Shown here: positions 1 through 6,767 of the stretch, piece after piece
Layout of the letters: the number at the start of each line of letters is the position of its first letter
How positions within the stretch are numbered: position 1 is the first letter of the stretch
Source: Clostridiales bacterium UBA4706
GTDB taxonomy: Bacteria > Bacillota > Clostridia > Oscillospirales > Oscillospiraceae
DNA: 20,685 nt
Assembly (NCBI GenBank): GCA_002404605.1
Contig: DHKA01000016.1
Location: 7,622-28,306, forward strand
Direction of reading: 5' to 3'
Notes under the pieces: model-generated
The model's database searches: none
The model's input: the letters and a program-made list of their open reading frames with translations, nothing else
Told to the model about the DNA's origin: nothing
Program-made: the position numbers and the translations under genes

Positions 1-904
1 GGTTGGTGCAGAGTGTGCCGTTCTCCGTTTTGCGGGAGAAGTCTCGCGCATCGGCGACGGCGAAGTCGATATATTTCTCGACCCCGGCGCGGCGGGCGTT
101 CTCGCGCGCGAGCGCAACGGCGCGCGGGTCGATGTCGGAGGCGAAGATATGATACTCGCCGCTGTACTCGCGGCTGCGCGCGAGATTCCGCTCCGTCTGC
201 CATATGCCGCGCGGCAGGCAGCGCCATGTCTCGGCGGTAAACTCACGGTTCAGACCCGGCGCGCGGTTGAGCGCCGCGAGCGCGGCTTCAATGGCGATCG
301 TGCCGCTGCCGCAGAAGGGATCGCAGAAGTCGCCGCGACCGCGGTAGCGCGCAATGTCCACGATGGCGGCGGCGAGCGTTTCGCGCAGCGGAGCCGCGAC
401 CTGCGCCGGACGGTAGCCTCGCTTATGAAGTCCGGTGCCGCTCGTATCGATGTAGAGCGCGGCTTCGTCCTTCATAATGGCGAACTGGATGGGGAAGCTC
501 TCGCCCTCTTCGGAAAACCACGAGAGGCCGTACACGCTCTTGAGCCGTTCGACGACGGCCTTTTTCACGATTTTCTGGCAGTCCGGCACGGAATGGAGCA
601 CGCTCTCGAGCGCCCAGCCCTTGACGGGAAACGCGCCGTCCGCAGGGATGAAATCCTCCCAGGGGAGCGCGCGCACACCCTCGAAGAGCTCATCAAAGCT
701 GCGCGCCGGGAACCGGCCGAGAACGATCAGAATGCGCTCGGCAAAGCGCGAGCGGATGTTCGCGCGCGCCACGGCGCTCTCGTCGCCGGTGAAGTATACG
801 CGCCCATTTTCCGGCGCGACATTTTCCATATCCATATGGCGCAGCTCGTTGCCGAGCGGGCCTTCCAGCCCGAACAGACACGGCGCGCAGAGAGTGAGCT
901 TCAT
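1..904 (-). CDS. THUMP-domain class I SAM-dependent RNA methyltransferase (RlmL/YpsC-like), 3' end outside window
   Basis: Reading starts at the ATG complementary to 902-904, after a GGAGGA ribosome binding site (911-916), and stays open for 301 codons to the left edge. The N-terminal ~160 residues match the ferredoxin-like plus THUMP layout of the RlmL/YpsC family (opening MKLTLCAPCLFGLEGPLGNE). A Rossmann SAM-binding motif DPFCGSGT lies at residues 195-202, followed by an acidic strand-2 motif FASDIDPRAV. The visible part ends at CTN, just where this family carries its catalytic NPPY motif, so roughly the last fifth is missing only because of the window edge. Family members methylate N2 of guanosine in 23S rRNA; the exact target cannot be told here. 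The gene has its own promoter and sits behind a terminator that separates it from the upstream hydrolase gene. Confidence 0.9.
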   Translation of the reverse strand, partial: MKLTLCAPCLFGLEGPLGNELRHMDMENVAPENGRVYFTGDESAVARANIRSRFAERILIVLGRFPARSFDELFEGVRALPWEDFIPADGAFPVKGWALESVLHSVPDCQKIVKKAVVERLKSVYGLSWFSEEGESFPIQFAIMKDEAALYIDTSGTGLHKRGYRPAQVAAPLRETLAAAIVDIARYRGRGDFCDPFCGSGTIAIEAALAALNRAPGLNREFTAETWRCLPRGIWQTERNLARSREYSGEYHIFASDIDPRAVALARENARRAGVEKYIDFAVADARDFSRKTENGTLCTN

Positions 905-935
905 GTTTTTTCCTCCGGTCATTCTTATCGGGAAG

Positions 936-964
936 ATAGTACCCTGTTTTGCGCCAAATTGCAA
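936..964 (-). promoter_or_regulatory. Promoter of the THUMP methyltransferase gene
   Basis: On the minus strand TTGCAA (959-964) is followed after 17 bases by TACTAT (936-941), about 32 bases before the start codon. It lies directly downstream of the terminator of the preceding gene, as expected for a separate unit. Confidence 0.6.
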
Positions 965-975
965 GCAATAAAGAT

Positions 976-997
976 GCCCCGCCGTTTCCGGCGGGGC
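976..997 (-). terminator. Terminator after the isochorismatase-family hydrolase gene
   Basis: A perfect 8-bp stem (GCCCCGCC / GGCGGGGC, arms 976-983 and 990-997) with a 6-base loop lies 41 bases past the hydrolase stop. On the minus strand it is followed by a short T-containing tract (ATCTTTATTG). On the plus strand it is followed by CAAAAAG, so it points to the minus strand. Confidence 0.7.
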
Positions 998-1037
998 AAA
1001 AAGAGAGAATGAGAGAGGATATTTATAAATGTATGTG

Positions 1038-1697
1038 TCACTTGCCTGAGGCGGCTTCGATCTCGGATTTGACCTGCTCGGAGGTCATCACGCGGCCGAA
1101 CATTTCCGCCCAGAGATCGAACATGGCACTGTTCCAGTCGTCCGCCGTGCGGCCGCAGTGGTCGTAGGCGCTGATGCAGTCGGCCACGGCGACAACGTTG
1201 TAGTCTCTGTGGTACGCCTCGCGGATGGTGCTGTCCACGCACCAGTTCGTCACGGTGCCGCAGATGATAAGAGTGCGGATGCGCTTTTTCTTCAGCCATG
1301 TTTCGAGCTCCGTATGGGAGAGGCAGGAGTAGGTGTACTTCAGAAATACGGTGTCGCCCTCGACGGGCGCGAGCGCCGGGTCGATCCGGCACTCGGGGGA
1401 GCCGGGCTTGAATTTGCATTCGCCATCCTCGGTGAGAAGACCGCGCTGCCGGTTGCGGAACCAGTAATGATCGTTGTGAAAATCCACATCCTGCGCGAAG
1501 ATGGACAGAAATACGGGGATGCCCTTTTCGTTGCAGAATTTTTTGAGACCGGCGACGGCAGAGAGCTGCTCTCCGGACTGGGGGGTATAGAGCGGGCCGT
1601 CGGGCTGCGTGAAGCCGGTCTGCATATCAATGATCAGCAGGGCGGTCTCCTCCGGACGGATCGTAAAGGGAGCGTCCCACTCCCAATATCTTGCCAT
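1038..1697 (-). CDS. Isochorismatase-family cysteine hydrolase
   Basis: A 219-residue single-domain protein of the isochorismatase/nicotinamidase fold, a usual length for the family. The predicted catalytic triad is complete: Asp24 in LLIIDMQTGF, Lys120 in FLKYTYS and Cys153 in GTVTNWCVDST, with the preceding V-T forming the usual cis-peptide site. Family members hydrolyse amides, ureido compounds or enol ethers through a cysteine thioester; nicotinamidase, biuret hydrolase, N-carbamoylsarcosine amidase and ureidoacrylate hydrolase are examples. The substrate cannot be assigned from motifs alone. The start is supported by a TCCTCC complement (1706-1711) 8 bases upstream. It is the last gene of a minus-strand set with a nucleobase-type permease and a MerR regulator carrying the same enzyme fold, which suggests that all three serve one substrate (inference). 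No signal peptide is visible, so it should be cytoplasmic. Confidence 0.9.
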   Translation of the reverse strand: MARYWEWDAPFTIRPEETALLIIDMQTGFTQPDGPLYTPQSGEQLSAVAGLKKFCNEKGIPVFLSIFAQDVDFHNDHYWFRNRQRGLLTEDGECKFKPGSPECRIDPALAPVEGDTVFLKYTYSCLSHTELETWLKKKRIRTLIICGTVTNWCVDSTIREAYHRDYNVVAVADCISAYDHCGRTADDWNSAMFDLWAEMFGRVMTSEQVKSEIEAASGK

Positions 1698-1751
1698 GAT
1701 ATGTTTCCTCCGTTGTATGTCGGTTTACTTAATATAAGATAAGGTACGTGA

Positions 1752-1763
1752 GACCGTGCGGTC
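1752..1763. repeat. Short palindrome between the fusion regulator and hydrolase genes
   Basis: GACCG-TG-CGGTC overlaps the stop codon of the upstream gene. It has no T tract, so it is a poor terminator. It could be a protein-binding site or chance. The 64-base gap (1698-1761) also holds AT-rich TTATCTTATATTAAG on the minus strand, a possible -10 region without a convincing -35. Confidence 0.3.
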
Positions 1764-2673
1764 ACTCCTGCTGCAGCAGGTTTTCCAGGATCGTTTCGCA
1801 CGGATAAAAGTCAAAGTTGTAGTTGATCGCAAGCAGCTTCATGCCCTGCCGGTGCTCCGCTTCGGTGGTTGAGTTCACACCGTCGTCCGCGACGGCGACG
1901 CGGTAGCCGCGGTAAAACGCCTCGATCGCGGTCTGCGCCACGCACACGTCCGAGCGCCAGCCCGTCATAACGAGGGTGTTGATCTGCATCTGGCGGAGCG
2001 TTTTGTCGAGCGTTGTGTTGACGAAGGCGTTGAAGCGGTTTTTGTAGATCACGCTGTCGCCCGGCGCGGGCTTTACTTCATCGATGATCTGCGCGCCGTA
2101 GGAACCGGCCATCATGTGGTTGTTCCAGAGCTGCAGCTCCGGATCGTCCTTGTAATGCCGGTCACAGACGTAAATGACCGGAACGCCCATCCGCCGGGCC
2201 TTGGCAAAGAGCTTTTTGAGCTGCGGGAGAATGAGATGGATGCGCCCGCAGGCGAGCGCGCCGCCTTCGAGAACATCATTTTGCAGGTCGATCGTGACGA
2301 TCGCCGGACGGCAGACGTCCGGTCCTGGGAAAAGGCGTGCCGCGGCGTCGATATCCTCCGGCAGGAGAGACTGTAAAAGCATCTGCGCACGCTTATATTC
2401 CTCCAAAACGCGGTCTACTTCCGCCTGCTGGCGGATCATCGCCGTCTCCACGTCCTCCTTGGGAGCATCCAGAAGCGCTGCGATCTCCGTGAGCGGGAAT
2501 TTCATTTCGCGGAAATAGCGGATCTGCTGTAGGCGTGCGATGTCCGATTCCGAATACATCCGGTAACCGGCTTCCGTGCGCTCCGGCTCCGGCATAAGAC
2601 CGCAGCGTTCATAGTGCCGGATGGCTTTTACGCTCAGCCCCGTGAGGGAAGCCGCTTTTTTGATCGTGATCAT
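1762..2673 (-). CDS. MerR-type regulator fused to an isochorismatase-family domain
   Basis: A 303-residue fusion. Residues 2-70 are a MerR winged helix: opening TIKKAASLTGLSVKAIRHYE, with the wing at TEAGYRMYSE. A coiled helix (about 75-103) typical of MerR dimerisation follows. Residues 122-303 form an isochorismatase/cysteine-hydrolase domain with all three expected catalytic positions: Asp129 (VTIDLQNDV), Lys211 (IYKNRFNAF) and Cys244 (TGWRSDVCVAQ). MerR proteins usually carry a small effector-binding domain here, so the hydrolase domain probably binds, and perhaps turns over, the inducer (inference). The ATG at 2673 was chosen because an AAGGAG-type site (complement at 2683-2688) lies 9 bases upstream; a longer in-frame start at 2763 would run through a terminator-like hairpin. 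No clear promoter fits in the 37 bases between that hairpin and the start, so transcription may come from the permease gene upstream. Confidence 0.9.
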   Translation of the reverse strand: MITIKKAASLTGLSVKAIRHYERCGLMPEPERTEAGYRMYSESDIARLQQIRYFREMKFPLTEIAALLDAPKEDVETAMIRQQAEVDRVLEEYKRAQMLLQSLLPEDIDAAARLFPGPDVCRPAIVTIDLQNDVLEGGALACGRIHLILPQLKKLFAKARRMGVPVIYVCDRHYKDDPELQLWNNHMMAGSYGAQIIDEVKPAPGDSVIYKNRFNAFVNTTLDKTLRQMQINTLVMTGWRSDVCVAQTAIEAFYRGYRVAVADDGVNSTTEAEHRQGMKLLAINYNFDFYPCETILENLLQQE

Positions 2674-2710
2674 GCAGCGCCGCTCCTTTCCGCCGCGGTG
2701 ATGTTCAAAC

Positions 2711-2761
2711 GGGAGCATCCCGAAGAATGCTCCCGCGGGAGGCACGGCCCACCGAGGGGCC
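2711..2761 (-). terminator. Hairpins after the permease gene (weak or partial terminator)
   Basis: Past the permease stop there are two stems: GGCCC/GGGCC (2746-2750 with 2757-2761), then a perfect 8-bp stem GGGAGCAT/ATGCTCCC (2711-2718 with 2727-2734). On the minus strand the second is followed only by GTTTGAAC, a poor T tract. Partial read-through into the regulator gene is likely, which would set a lower level of regulator than of permease. Confidence 0.55.
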
Positions 2762-2768
2762 AATGGAT

Positions 2769-4019
2769 TTACTGTTTCTTGCCGACCTTATTGAAGATGA
2801 TCTTCACGACAAACGCCACGATGACGCAGTTGACGGAGGGCAGGAAGAAGTTGATATAGGTGCTGGCAAAGCCGAGGATCCAGGCTACGAAGCCGCCGAC
2901 ATCTGCCTGCGGCAGAGAATCGAGATCCGTATAGCCCTTGTTATACTTTGTCAGATAGTCCGCGAGAACGATGCCTACGATGGGAGGCACGGTGGCGGCG
3001 AGGAAGTTGATGTAGCTGCCGAACAGGTTGTAGAACCCGACGCAGCCGAGAATGGTGCCGAGCAGACCGAACACAAGCGTCAGCTTGTCGCGGGGGACCT
3101 TGATGATGGAGCTCAGGCTCATGGAGCCGGAGTAAACGCAGCCCTGCGCGGTGGACCAGATGTTGAGAACCATGACGATGAACGCGGGCGCAAGCAGACC
3201 CTGCAGCGCGAGAACGCCCATAATGTCGGGATCGTTGTACACAACGGAGCCGATGGCGCCGAAGAACACCATGAAGGAGTTGCCGACCATGATGGTGATG
3301 ATCATGGCGACAATGGAGGACTTCGCATTTTTGGCAAAGCGCATGATGTCGGGTGTGAACATGACCGAACCGACGGCGTAGGAACCGACGCCGAGAGAGA
3401 CGGCCTTTGCAAAGGTGAGAGTGTCTTCCTTAACGATGGCGTTGATGCCGGCGACGCCGCCGACGTCCTGGAACGCCTTGATGATGGAGATGAAGCCGAA
3501 GATGAGGACGATGGGCACGGCGATGTTGGCGAGCGTGTTCATCCACTTGGTGCCCTTGGAGGCGGTGACGGTCATGCCGATACCGGCGAGGATGCACACG
3601 ACGATCGTCGGCATCCAGGAGAACAGACGGTGCGCGGAGTCGCCGATGAGATAAGCGTCAATGGAGAACCAGCCGATGGTGGTGACAGCCACGATCAGAA
3701 CCGGGATCCATGTGCCGGCCTTGCCGAAGCTGTAGCGGGCCATGAGACCGAAGTTGAGGCCGCTCTTGGCGGCGATGACGCCCATGATGCAGGAGAGAAC
3801 GGTGAGGATGGCGCTGGAGACCAGAACGGCCCAGACCATATGGTTGAAGGAAAGACCGACGCCGATCGAGCTGCCGGCCTGTATGCTCGTGACAACGAAC
3901 ACATAGCCGAGAGAAATGACGAGCACGGAAAGGAAGGACTTGCGTGCGGTCGAAGGAACGGCAGCCTTACTGTATTCATCCGCGGTGGTTTCTACAGTAA
4001 CATTCTTTTTTTCTTCCAT
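2769..4019 (-). CDS. NCS1-family permease (cytosine/purine/allantoin type, CodB-like)
   Basis: A 416-residue, very hydrophobic protein with about 12 membrane segments, matching the usual 400-450 residues of bacterial NCS1 (CodB-like) symporters. A hydrophilic N-terminus of ~28 residues precedes segment 1 (FLSVLVISLGYVFVVTSIQA). The glycine-rich GVGLSFNHMVWAV stretch and the mid-protein segment VLNIWSTAQGCVYSGSMSL match conserved NCS1 substrate-site regions. NCS1 proteins import cytosine, purines, allantoin, hydantoins, thiamine precursors or related compounds with Na+ or H+; the substrate here is unknown. The start has an AAAGGGG site 11 bases upstream and lies about 92 bases from a predicted transcription start, leaving a structured leader. 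It is the first gene of the permease-regulator-hydrolase set and diverges from hemZ. Confidence 0.9.
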   Translation of the reverse strand: MEEKKNVTVETTADEYSKAAVPSTARKSFLSVLVISLGYVFVVTSIQAGSSIGVGLSFNHMVWAVLVSSAILTVLSCIMGVIAAKSGLNFGLMARYSFGKAGTWIPVLIVAVTTIGWFSIDAYLIGDSAHRLFSWMPTIVVCILAGIGMTVTASKGTKWMNTLANIAVPIVLIFGFISIIKAFQDVGGVAGINAIVKEDTLTFAKAVSLGVGSYAVGSVMFTPDIMRFAKNAKSSIVAMIITIMVGNSFMVFFGAIGSVVYNDPDIMGVLALQGLLAPAFIVMVLNIWSTAQGCVYSGSMSLSSIIKVPRDKLTLVFGLLGTILGCVGFYNLFGSYINFLAATVPPIVGIVLADYLTKYNKGYTDLDSLPQADVGGFVAWILGFASTYINFFLPSVNCVIVAFVVKIIFNKVGKKQ

Positions 4020-4047
4020 TGCGAAGATAACCCCTTTCGTTTCGTTG

Positions 4048-4109
4048 CAGCCGTTGGATGCGGCGTCAAACTAAGGCCCGGGATCCTGTTAAACGGCACG
4101 TAACGGCTG
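4048..4109 (-). promoter_or_regulatory. Structured 5' leader of the permease mRNA
   Basis: The untranslated leader has a perfect 8-bp long-range inverted repeat, CAGCCGTT (4048-4055) with AACGGCTG (4102-4109), enclosing 46 bases with further self-complementary stretches (AGG-CCCGGG-ATCCT). No motif of a riboswitch class I know was recognised. It ends about 28 bases before the start codon, leaving the ribosome binding site outside. Confidence 0.4.
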
Positions 4110-4118
4110 ACAGTTCGC

Positions 4119-4148
4119 ATGATAGGCGCGATCTTAACAAAATGCAAA
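4119..4148 (-). promoter_or_regulatory. Promoter of the permease operon
   Basis: On the minus strand TTTGCA (4143-4148) and TATCAT (4119-4124) are 18 bases apart. The predicted start near 4112 gives a leader of about 92 bases before the ATG at 4019. Confidence 0.5.
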
Positions 4149-4149
4149 T

Positions 4150-4179
4150 GTAAAACCTTTCCCCAAGGGGATACTTTAC
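4150..4179. promoter_or_regulatory. Imperfect dyad, candidate MerR-type operator
   Basis: TCCCC-AA-GGGGA (4160-4171) is flanked by GTAAA (4150-4154) and TTTAC (4175-4179), giving a ~30-base imperfect dyad directly upstream of the permease -35 box. CC-rich/GG-rich dyads of this look are common for MerR-family operators, but those normally lie between -35 and -10. Binding by the fusion regulator encoded two genes away is inference. Confidence 0.4.
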
Positions 4180-4243
4180 CATAAACCACCGAGACACGCC
4201 ATAGGTATAAGAAGGAAAAGCATGCGCTTTTTCTTTCCGCCGC

Positions 4244-4271
4244 TTGCCTTTTTTCGGAAATTCTCTATAAT
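4244..4271 (+). promoter_or_regulatory. hemZ promoter, placing transcription start at or next to the ATG
   Basis: TTGCCT (4244-4249) and a perfect TATAAT (4266-4271) are separated by 16 bases. Only 9 bases lie between the -10 box and the ATG at 4281, so transcription should start at or within about 3 bases of the start codon. No Shine-Dalgarno sequence exists there. Confidence 0.7.
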
Positions 4272-4280
4272 ATAACTGTT

Positions 4281-5777
4281 ATGGATATTTTTCTTTTAGA
4301 CAACGATTATAAATACGCCGCCGAGCAGATGATGCTCATGCTCTTTCCGGGCGAGCGGCCGGTGTATCCGGCGTCTGCCGCCGGGACGGAGCGCGGCCGC
4401 GCCGTCACGCTGCGCCTTTGCCGCGGCGAAACGTACACGACGGCTGCGTGCGATCTCACGTATGACGGGAGGAGCGAGCGCGGCTGCGCCCGCATCCGCA
4501 CCGAACGGCTGCGCGACGCGGTCGAGCGCCCGCGGCTGGAGCAGCGCATTTTAAAGCTCGCGTTCTACCGCGCCGCGATCGCTCTCGGCGTGCCGAAGCC
4601 GGAGTGGGGCTGTCTCACCGGCGTGCGACCGGCAAAGCTCCTCGCGGGGCTCATCCATCGGGACGGTCTGAGCGAAGCGGACGCCGTGCGGATGCTGACC
4701 GACACGTTCGATGTCTCAAAGGAGCGGGCGTCTCTCGCTCTCGCCGCCGAGCGCGCCGCGGCAAAGGCGGAGGCGACGCTCGCACCGGAGGATGTGTGTC
4801 TCTACATCGGTATCCCGTACTGTCCGACGCGCTGCGCCTATTGCAGCTTTGTGAGCGTGGACGCGCCGAAGCTCCTGAAGAGCATTCCGGACTATCTCGA
4901 CGCGCTTGAGCGGGAGATGCGCTCGACGGCCGCGGCGGTGAATGCCGCCGGGCGGCGCATCGTCGCGGTATACGTCGGCGGCGGCACGCCTACGACGCTC
5001 TCGGCGCCGGAGCTCGACCGGCTGCTCGCGGACACGAAGGCGTGCTTTGATCTTTCCGCCTGCCGGGAGTTCACCGTAGAGGCCGGGCGGCCCGACACCG
5101 TGACGGAGGATAAGCTCGCTGTGCTCGTTTCGCACGGCGTGGACCGCGTGAGCGTCAACCCGCAGACGATGTCGGACGCGGTGCTCGAAACGATCGGGCG
5201 GCACCATACCGCCGCCGAGGTGCGCGAGGCGGTGGCGATGGTGAAAAAATTCCCGCAGCTCGCTTTCAATATGGATCTCATCGCGGGACTGCCCGGCGAC
5301 ACGCCGGAGACCTTTGCCGAAACGGTGCGCGAGGTGATCGCGCTGGGGGCCGAGAACATCACGGTGCACACGCTCGCGCTCAAAAAAGGCTCGCGCTTTC
5401 TCACCGAGGGCACGGCGCTGCCGGACGGGAAGGCCGTCGGCGAAATGCTCGGCGACGCGCGCGAAAAGCTCGAAGCGGCTGGGTACGCGCCGTACTATCT
5501 CTACCGGCAGAAGTTCATGTCCGGCAGCTTTGAAAATGTCGGCTGGACGAAACCGGGATACGAAAATCTTTACAACATATGCATTATGGAGGAGCTTTGC
5601 GGCATTCTCGCCGTGGGCGCGGGCGGCTCTACGAAGCTCACGGCGCCCGGCGGCGTCGTAAAGCGCCTCATGGCGCCGAAGTACCCGCGCGAATACATGG
5701 ACCGCATCGCGCAGACGTGCGCCGAGAAGGACGGGATCGTCCGCTTTTATAATTTCGCGTCGAAAGGGAAAAACTGA
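4281..5777 (+). CDS. hemZ: Coproporphyrinogen III dehydrogenase, radical SAM, HemZ type
   Basis: A 498-residue protein with an N-terminal HemZ-specific region (~1-165) and a radical SAM core. The 4Fe-4S/SAM motif CxxxCxxC is Cys181, Cys185 and Cys188 in IPYCPTRCAYCSF. VYVGGGTPTTL and TVEAGRPDTV, both usual in HemN/HemZ proteins, follow, and the C-terminal part contains LYRQKFMSGSFENVGW. Length agrees with HemZ of clostridia (about 480-500). The family oxidatively decarboxylates coproporphyrinogen III without oxygen in haem synthesis, although in many clostridia the substrate of HemZ is not proven. The ATG at 4281 fits the N-terminal alignment, but there is no ribosome binding site and the promoter abuts it, so translation is probably leaderless. 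The next gene starts one base after the stop. Confidence 0.92.
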   Translation: MDIFLLDNDYKYAAEQMMLMLFPGERPVYPASAAGTERGRAVTLRLCRGETYTTAACDLTYDGRSERGCARIRTERLRDAVERPRLEQRILKLAFYRAAIALGVPKPEWGCLTGVRPAKLLAGLIHRDGLSEADAVRMLTDTFDVSKERASLALAAERAAAKAEATLAPEDVCLYIGIPYCPTRCAYCSFVSVDAPKLLKSIPDYLDALEREMRSTAAAVNAAGRRIVAVYVGGGTPTTLSAPELDRLLADTKACFDLSACREFTVEAGRPDTVTEDKLAVLVSHGVDRVSVNPQTMSDAVLETIGRHHTAAEVREAVAMVKKFPQLAFNMDLIAGLPGDTPETFAETVREVIALGAENITVHTLALKKGSRFLTEGTALPDGKAVGEMLGDAREKLEAAGYAPYYLYRQKFMSGSFENVGWTKPGYENLYNICIMEELCGILAVGAGGSTKLTAPGGVVKRLMAPKYPREYMDRIAQTCAEKDGIVRFYNFASKGKN

Positions 5778-5778
5778 T

Positions 5779-6717
5779 ATGGCCTACTATCTTTCCGAGA
5801 TCAATGCCCGGTGCCGTGCCGACGCCGCCGGGTTCATCGCCGAGTGCGACCGCGTTTACGCCGGCCGGCTGGAGCTTGCCGCCGACCGCATCATGGAGAA
5901 CATGGGAAAAAGCCCGATCGTTCTGCTCTCCGGTCCCTCCGGCAGCGGCAAGACGACGACTGCGCTGAAGGTGTGCGAGGTGCTTGAGCGGCGCGGCGTG
6001 CGCACGCACAGCATCTCCATGGACAACTATTTCAAGACTGTCTCTCCGGAGACGACGCCGCGCACGCCCGAGGGGAAATACGATCTCGAATCGCCCCTGT
6101 GCATGGATATGGAGCTTTTGAACGAGCACTTCTCCGTCCTATCCGAGGGCGGGCGCATCCTCGTGCCGCGCTACGACTTTGTGCACCAGTGCCGCGATCT
6201 GGAGCCGAGCGCTTCGCTGCGCCTGAAGAAAAACGAGGTCGCCGTGTTCGAGGGCATCCATGCGCTCAACGACTCGATCACGCTCGTGCATCCCGAGGCT
6301 TTCAAGCTCTATATCAGCGCACGCAGCAACATTCTCGACGATAACGGCGCGGTCGTATTCAAGGGCACGTGGATGCGCCTCATGCGCCGCACCGTGCGCG
6401 ACTATCTCTTCCGCGGCACCGCCGCGCAGCAAACGCTCGCGCACTGGGCCAACATCCGCCGCGGCGAGAAGCTGTATATCTCGCCCTTCAAGGATAAGGC
6501 GAACCTCCAGTTCGACTCGTCGTTCGCCTATGAGGTGCCGGTGCTCAACAACACCGCCACCGAGCTTTTCAACGCCATGCCCGCCGACACGCCGCGCTAC
6601 AGCGAGCTGCAGAGCATCCTTCCGGCGTTCGAGCGCTTTGAGGACGTATCGCCCGACCTTCTCGCAAAGGACTCGCTCCTGCGCGAGTTCATCGGCGGCG
6701 GAAAATACTCGTACTGA
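5779..6717 (+). CDS. Uridine-kinase-family nucleoside kinase
   Basis: A 312-residue P-loop kinase. Walker A GPSGSGKTT begins at Gly52, followed by SISMDNYFKT (the substrate-side DDYY-like motif) and YDLESPLCMDMELL, both typical of uridine kinase/phosphoribulokinase-like enzymes. The C-terminal stretch SFAYEVPVL...DSLLREFIGG matches the tail of clostridial nucleoside kinases of ~550 residues. That longer form has an extra N-terminal TGS-like half, which is absent here. The likely reaction is ATP-dependent phosphorylation of uridine or another nucleoside; the specificity is not certain. It starts one base after the hemZ stop with an AAAGGGA site inside hemZ, so the two are translationally coupled. 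Confidence 0.85.
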   Translation: MAYYLSEINARCRADAAGFIAECDRVYAGRLELAADRIMENMGKSPIVLLSGPSGSGKTTTALKVCEVLERRGVRTHSISMDNYFKTVSPETTPRTPEGKYDLESPLCMDMELLNEHFSVLSEGGRILVPRYDFVHQCRDLEPSASLRLKKNEVAVFEGIHALNDSITLVHPEAFKLYISARSNILDDNGAVVFKGTWMRLMRRTVRDYLFRGTAAQQTLAHWANIRRGEKLYISPFKDKANLQFDSSFAYEVPVLNNTATELFNAMPADTPRYSELQSILPAFERFEDVSPDLLAKDSLLREFIGGGKYSY

Positions 6718-6767
6718 CCGCGTTCCCGGCCCGCACCGGAACACAAAAGAAAGGACGCATACCGCCC

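Noticed and set aside
1762..2763. Longer form of the MerR fusion starting at 2763
   Set aside because: The extra 30 residues would be encoded across terminator-like hairpins, lack similarity to MerR N-termini, and the ATG at 2673 has a well-placed ribosome binding site.
2727..4103. Long open frame on the plus strand (458 codons)
   Set aside because: It is antisense to the NCS1 permease, very rich in Asp, Glu, Gly and His with no domain pattern, and lacks a ribosome binding site. Long antisense frames are expected in GC-rich coding DNA.
4020..4118. Purine, TPP, preQ1 or ZTP riboswitch in the permease leader
   Set aside because: None of the conserved core motifs of these classes could be found; only unspecific inverted repeats are present.
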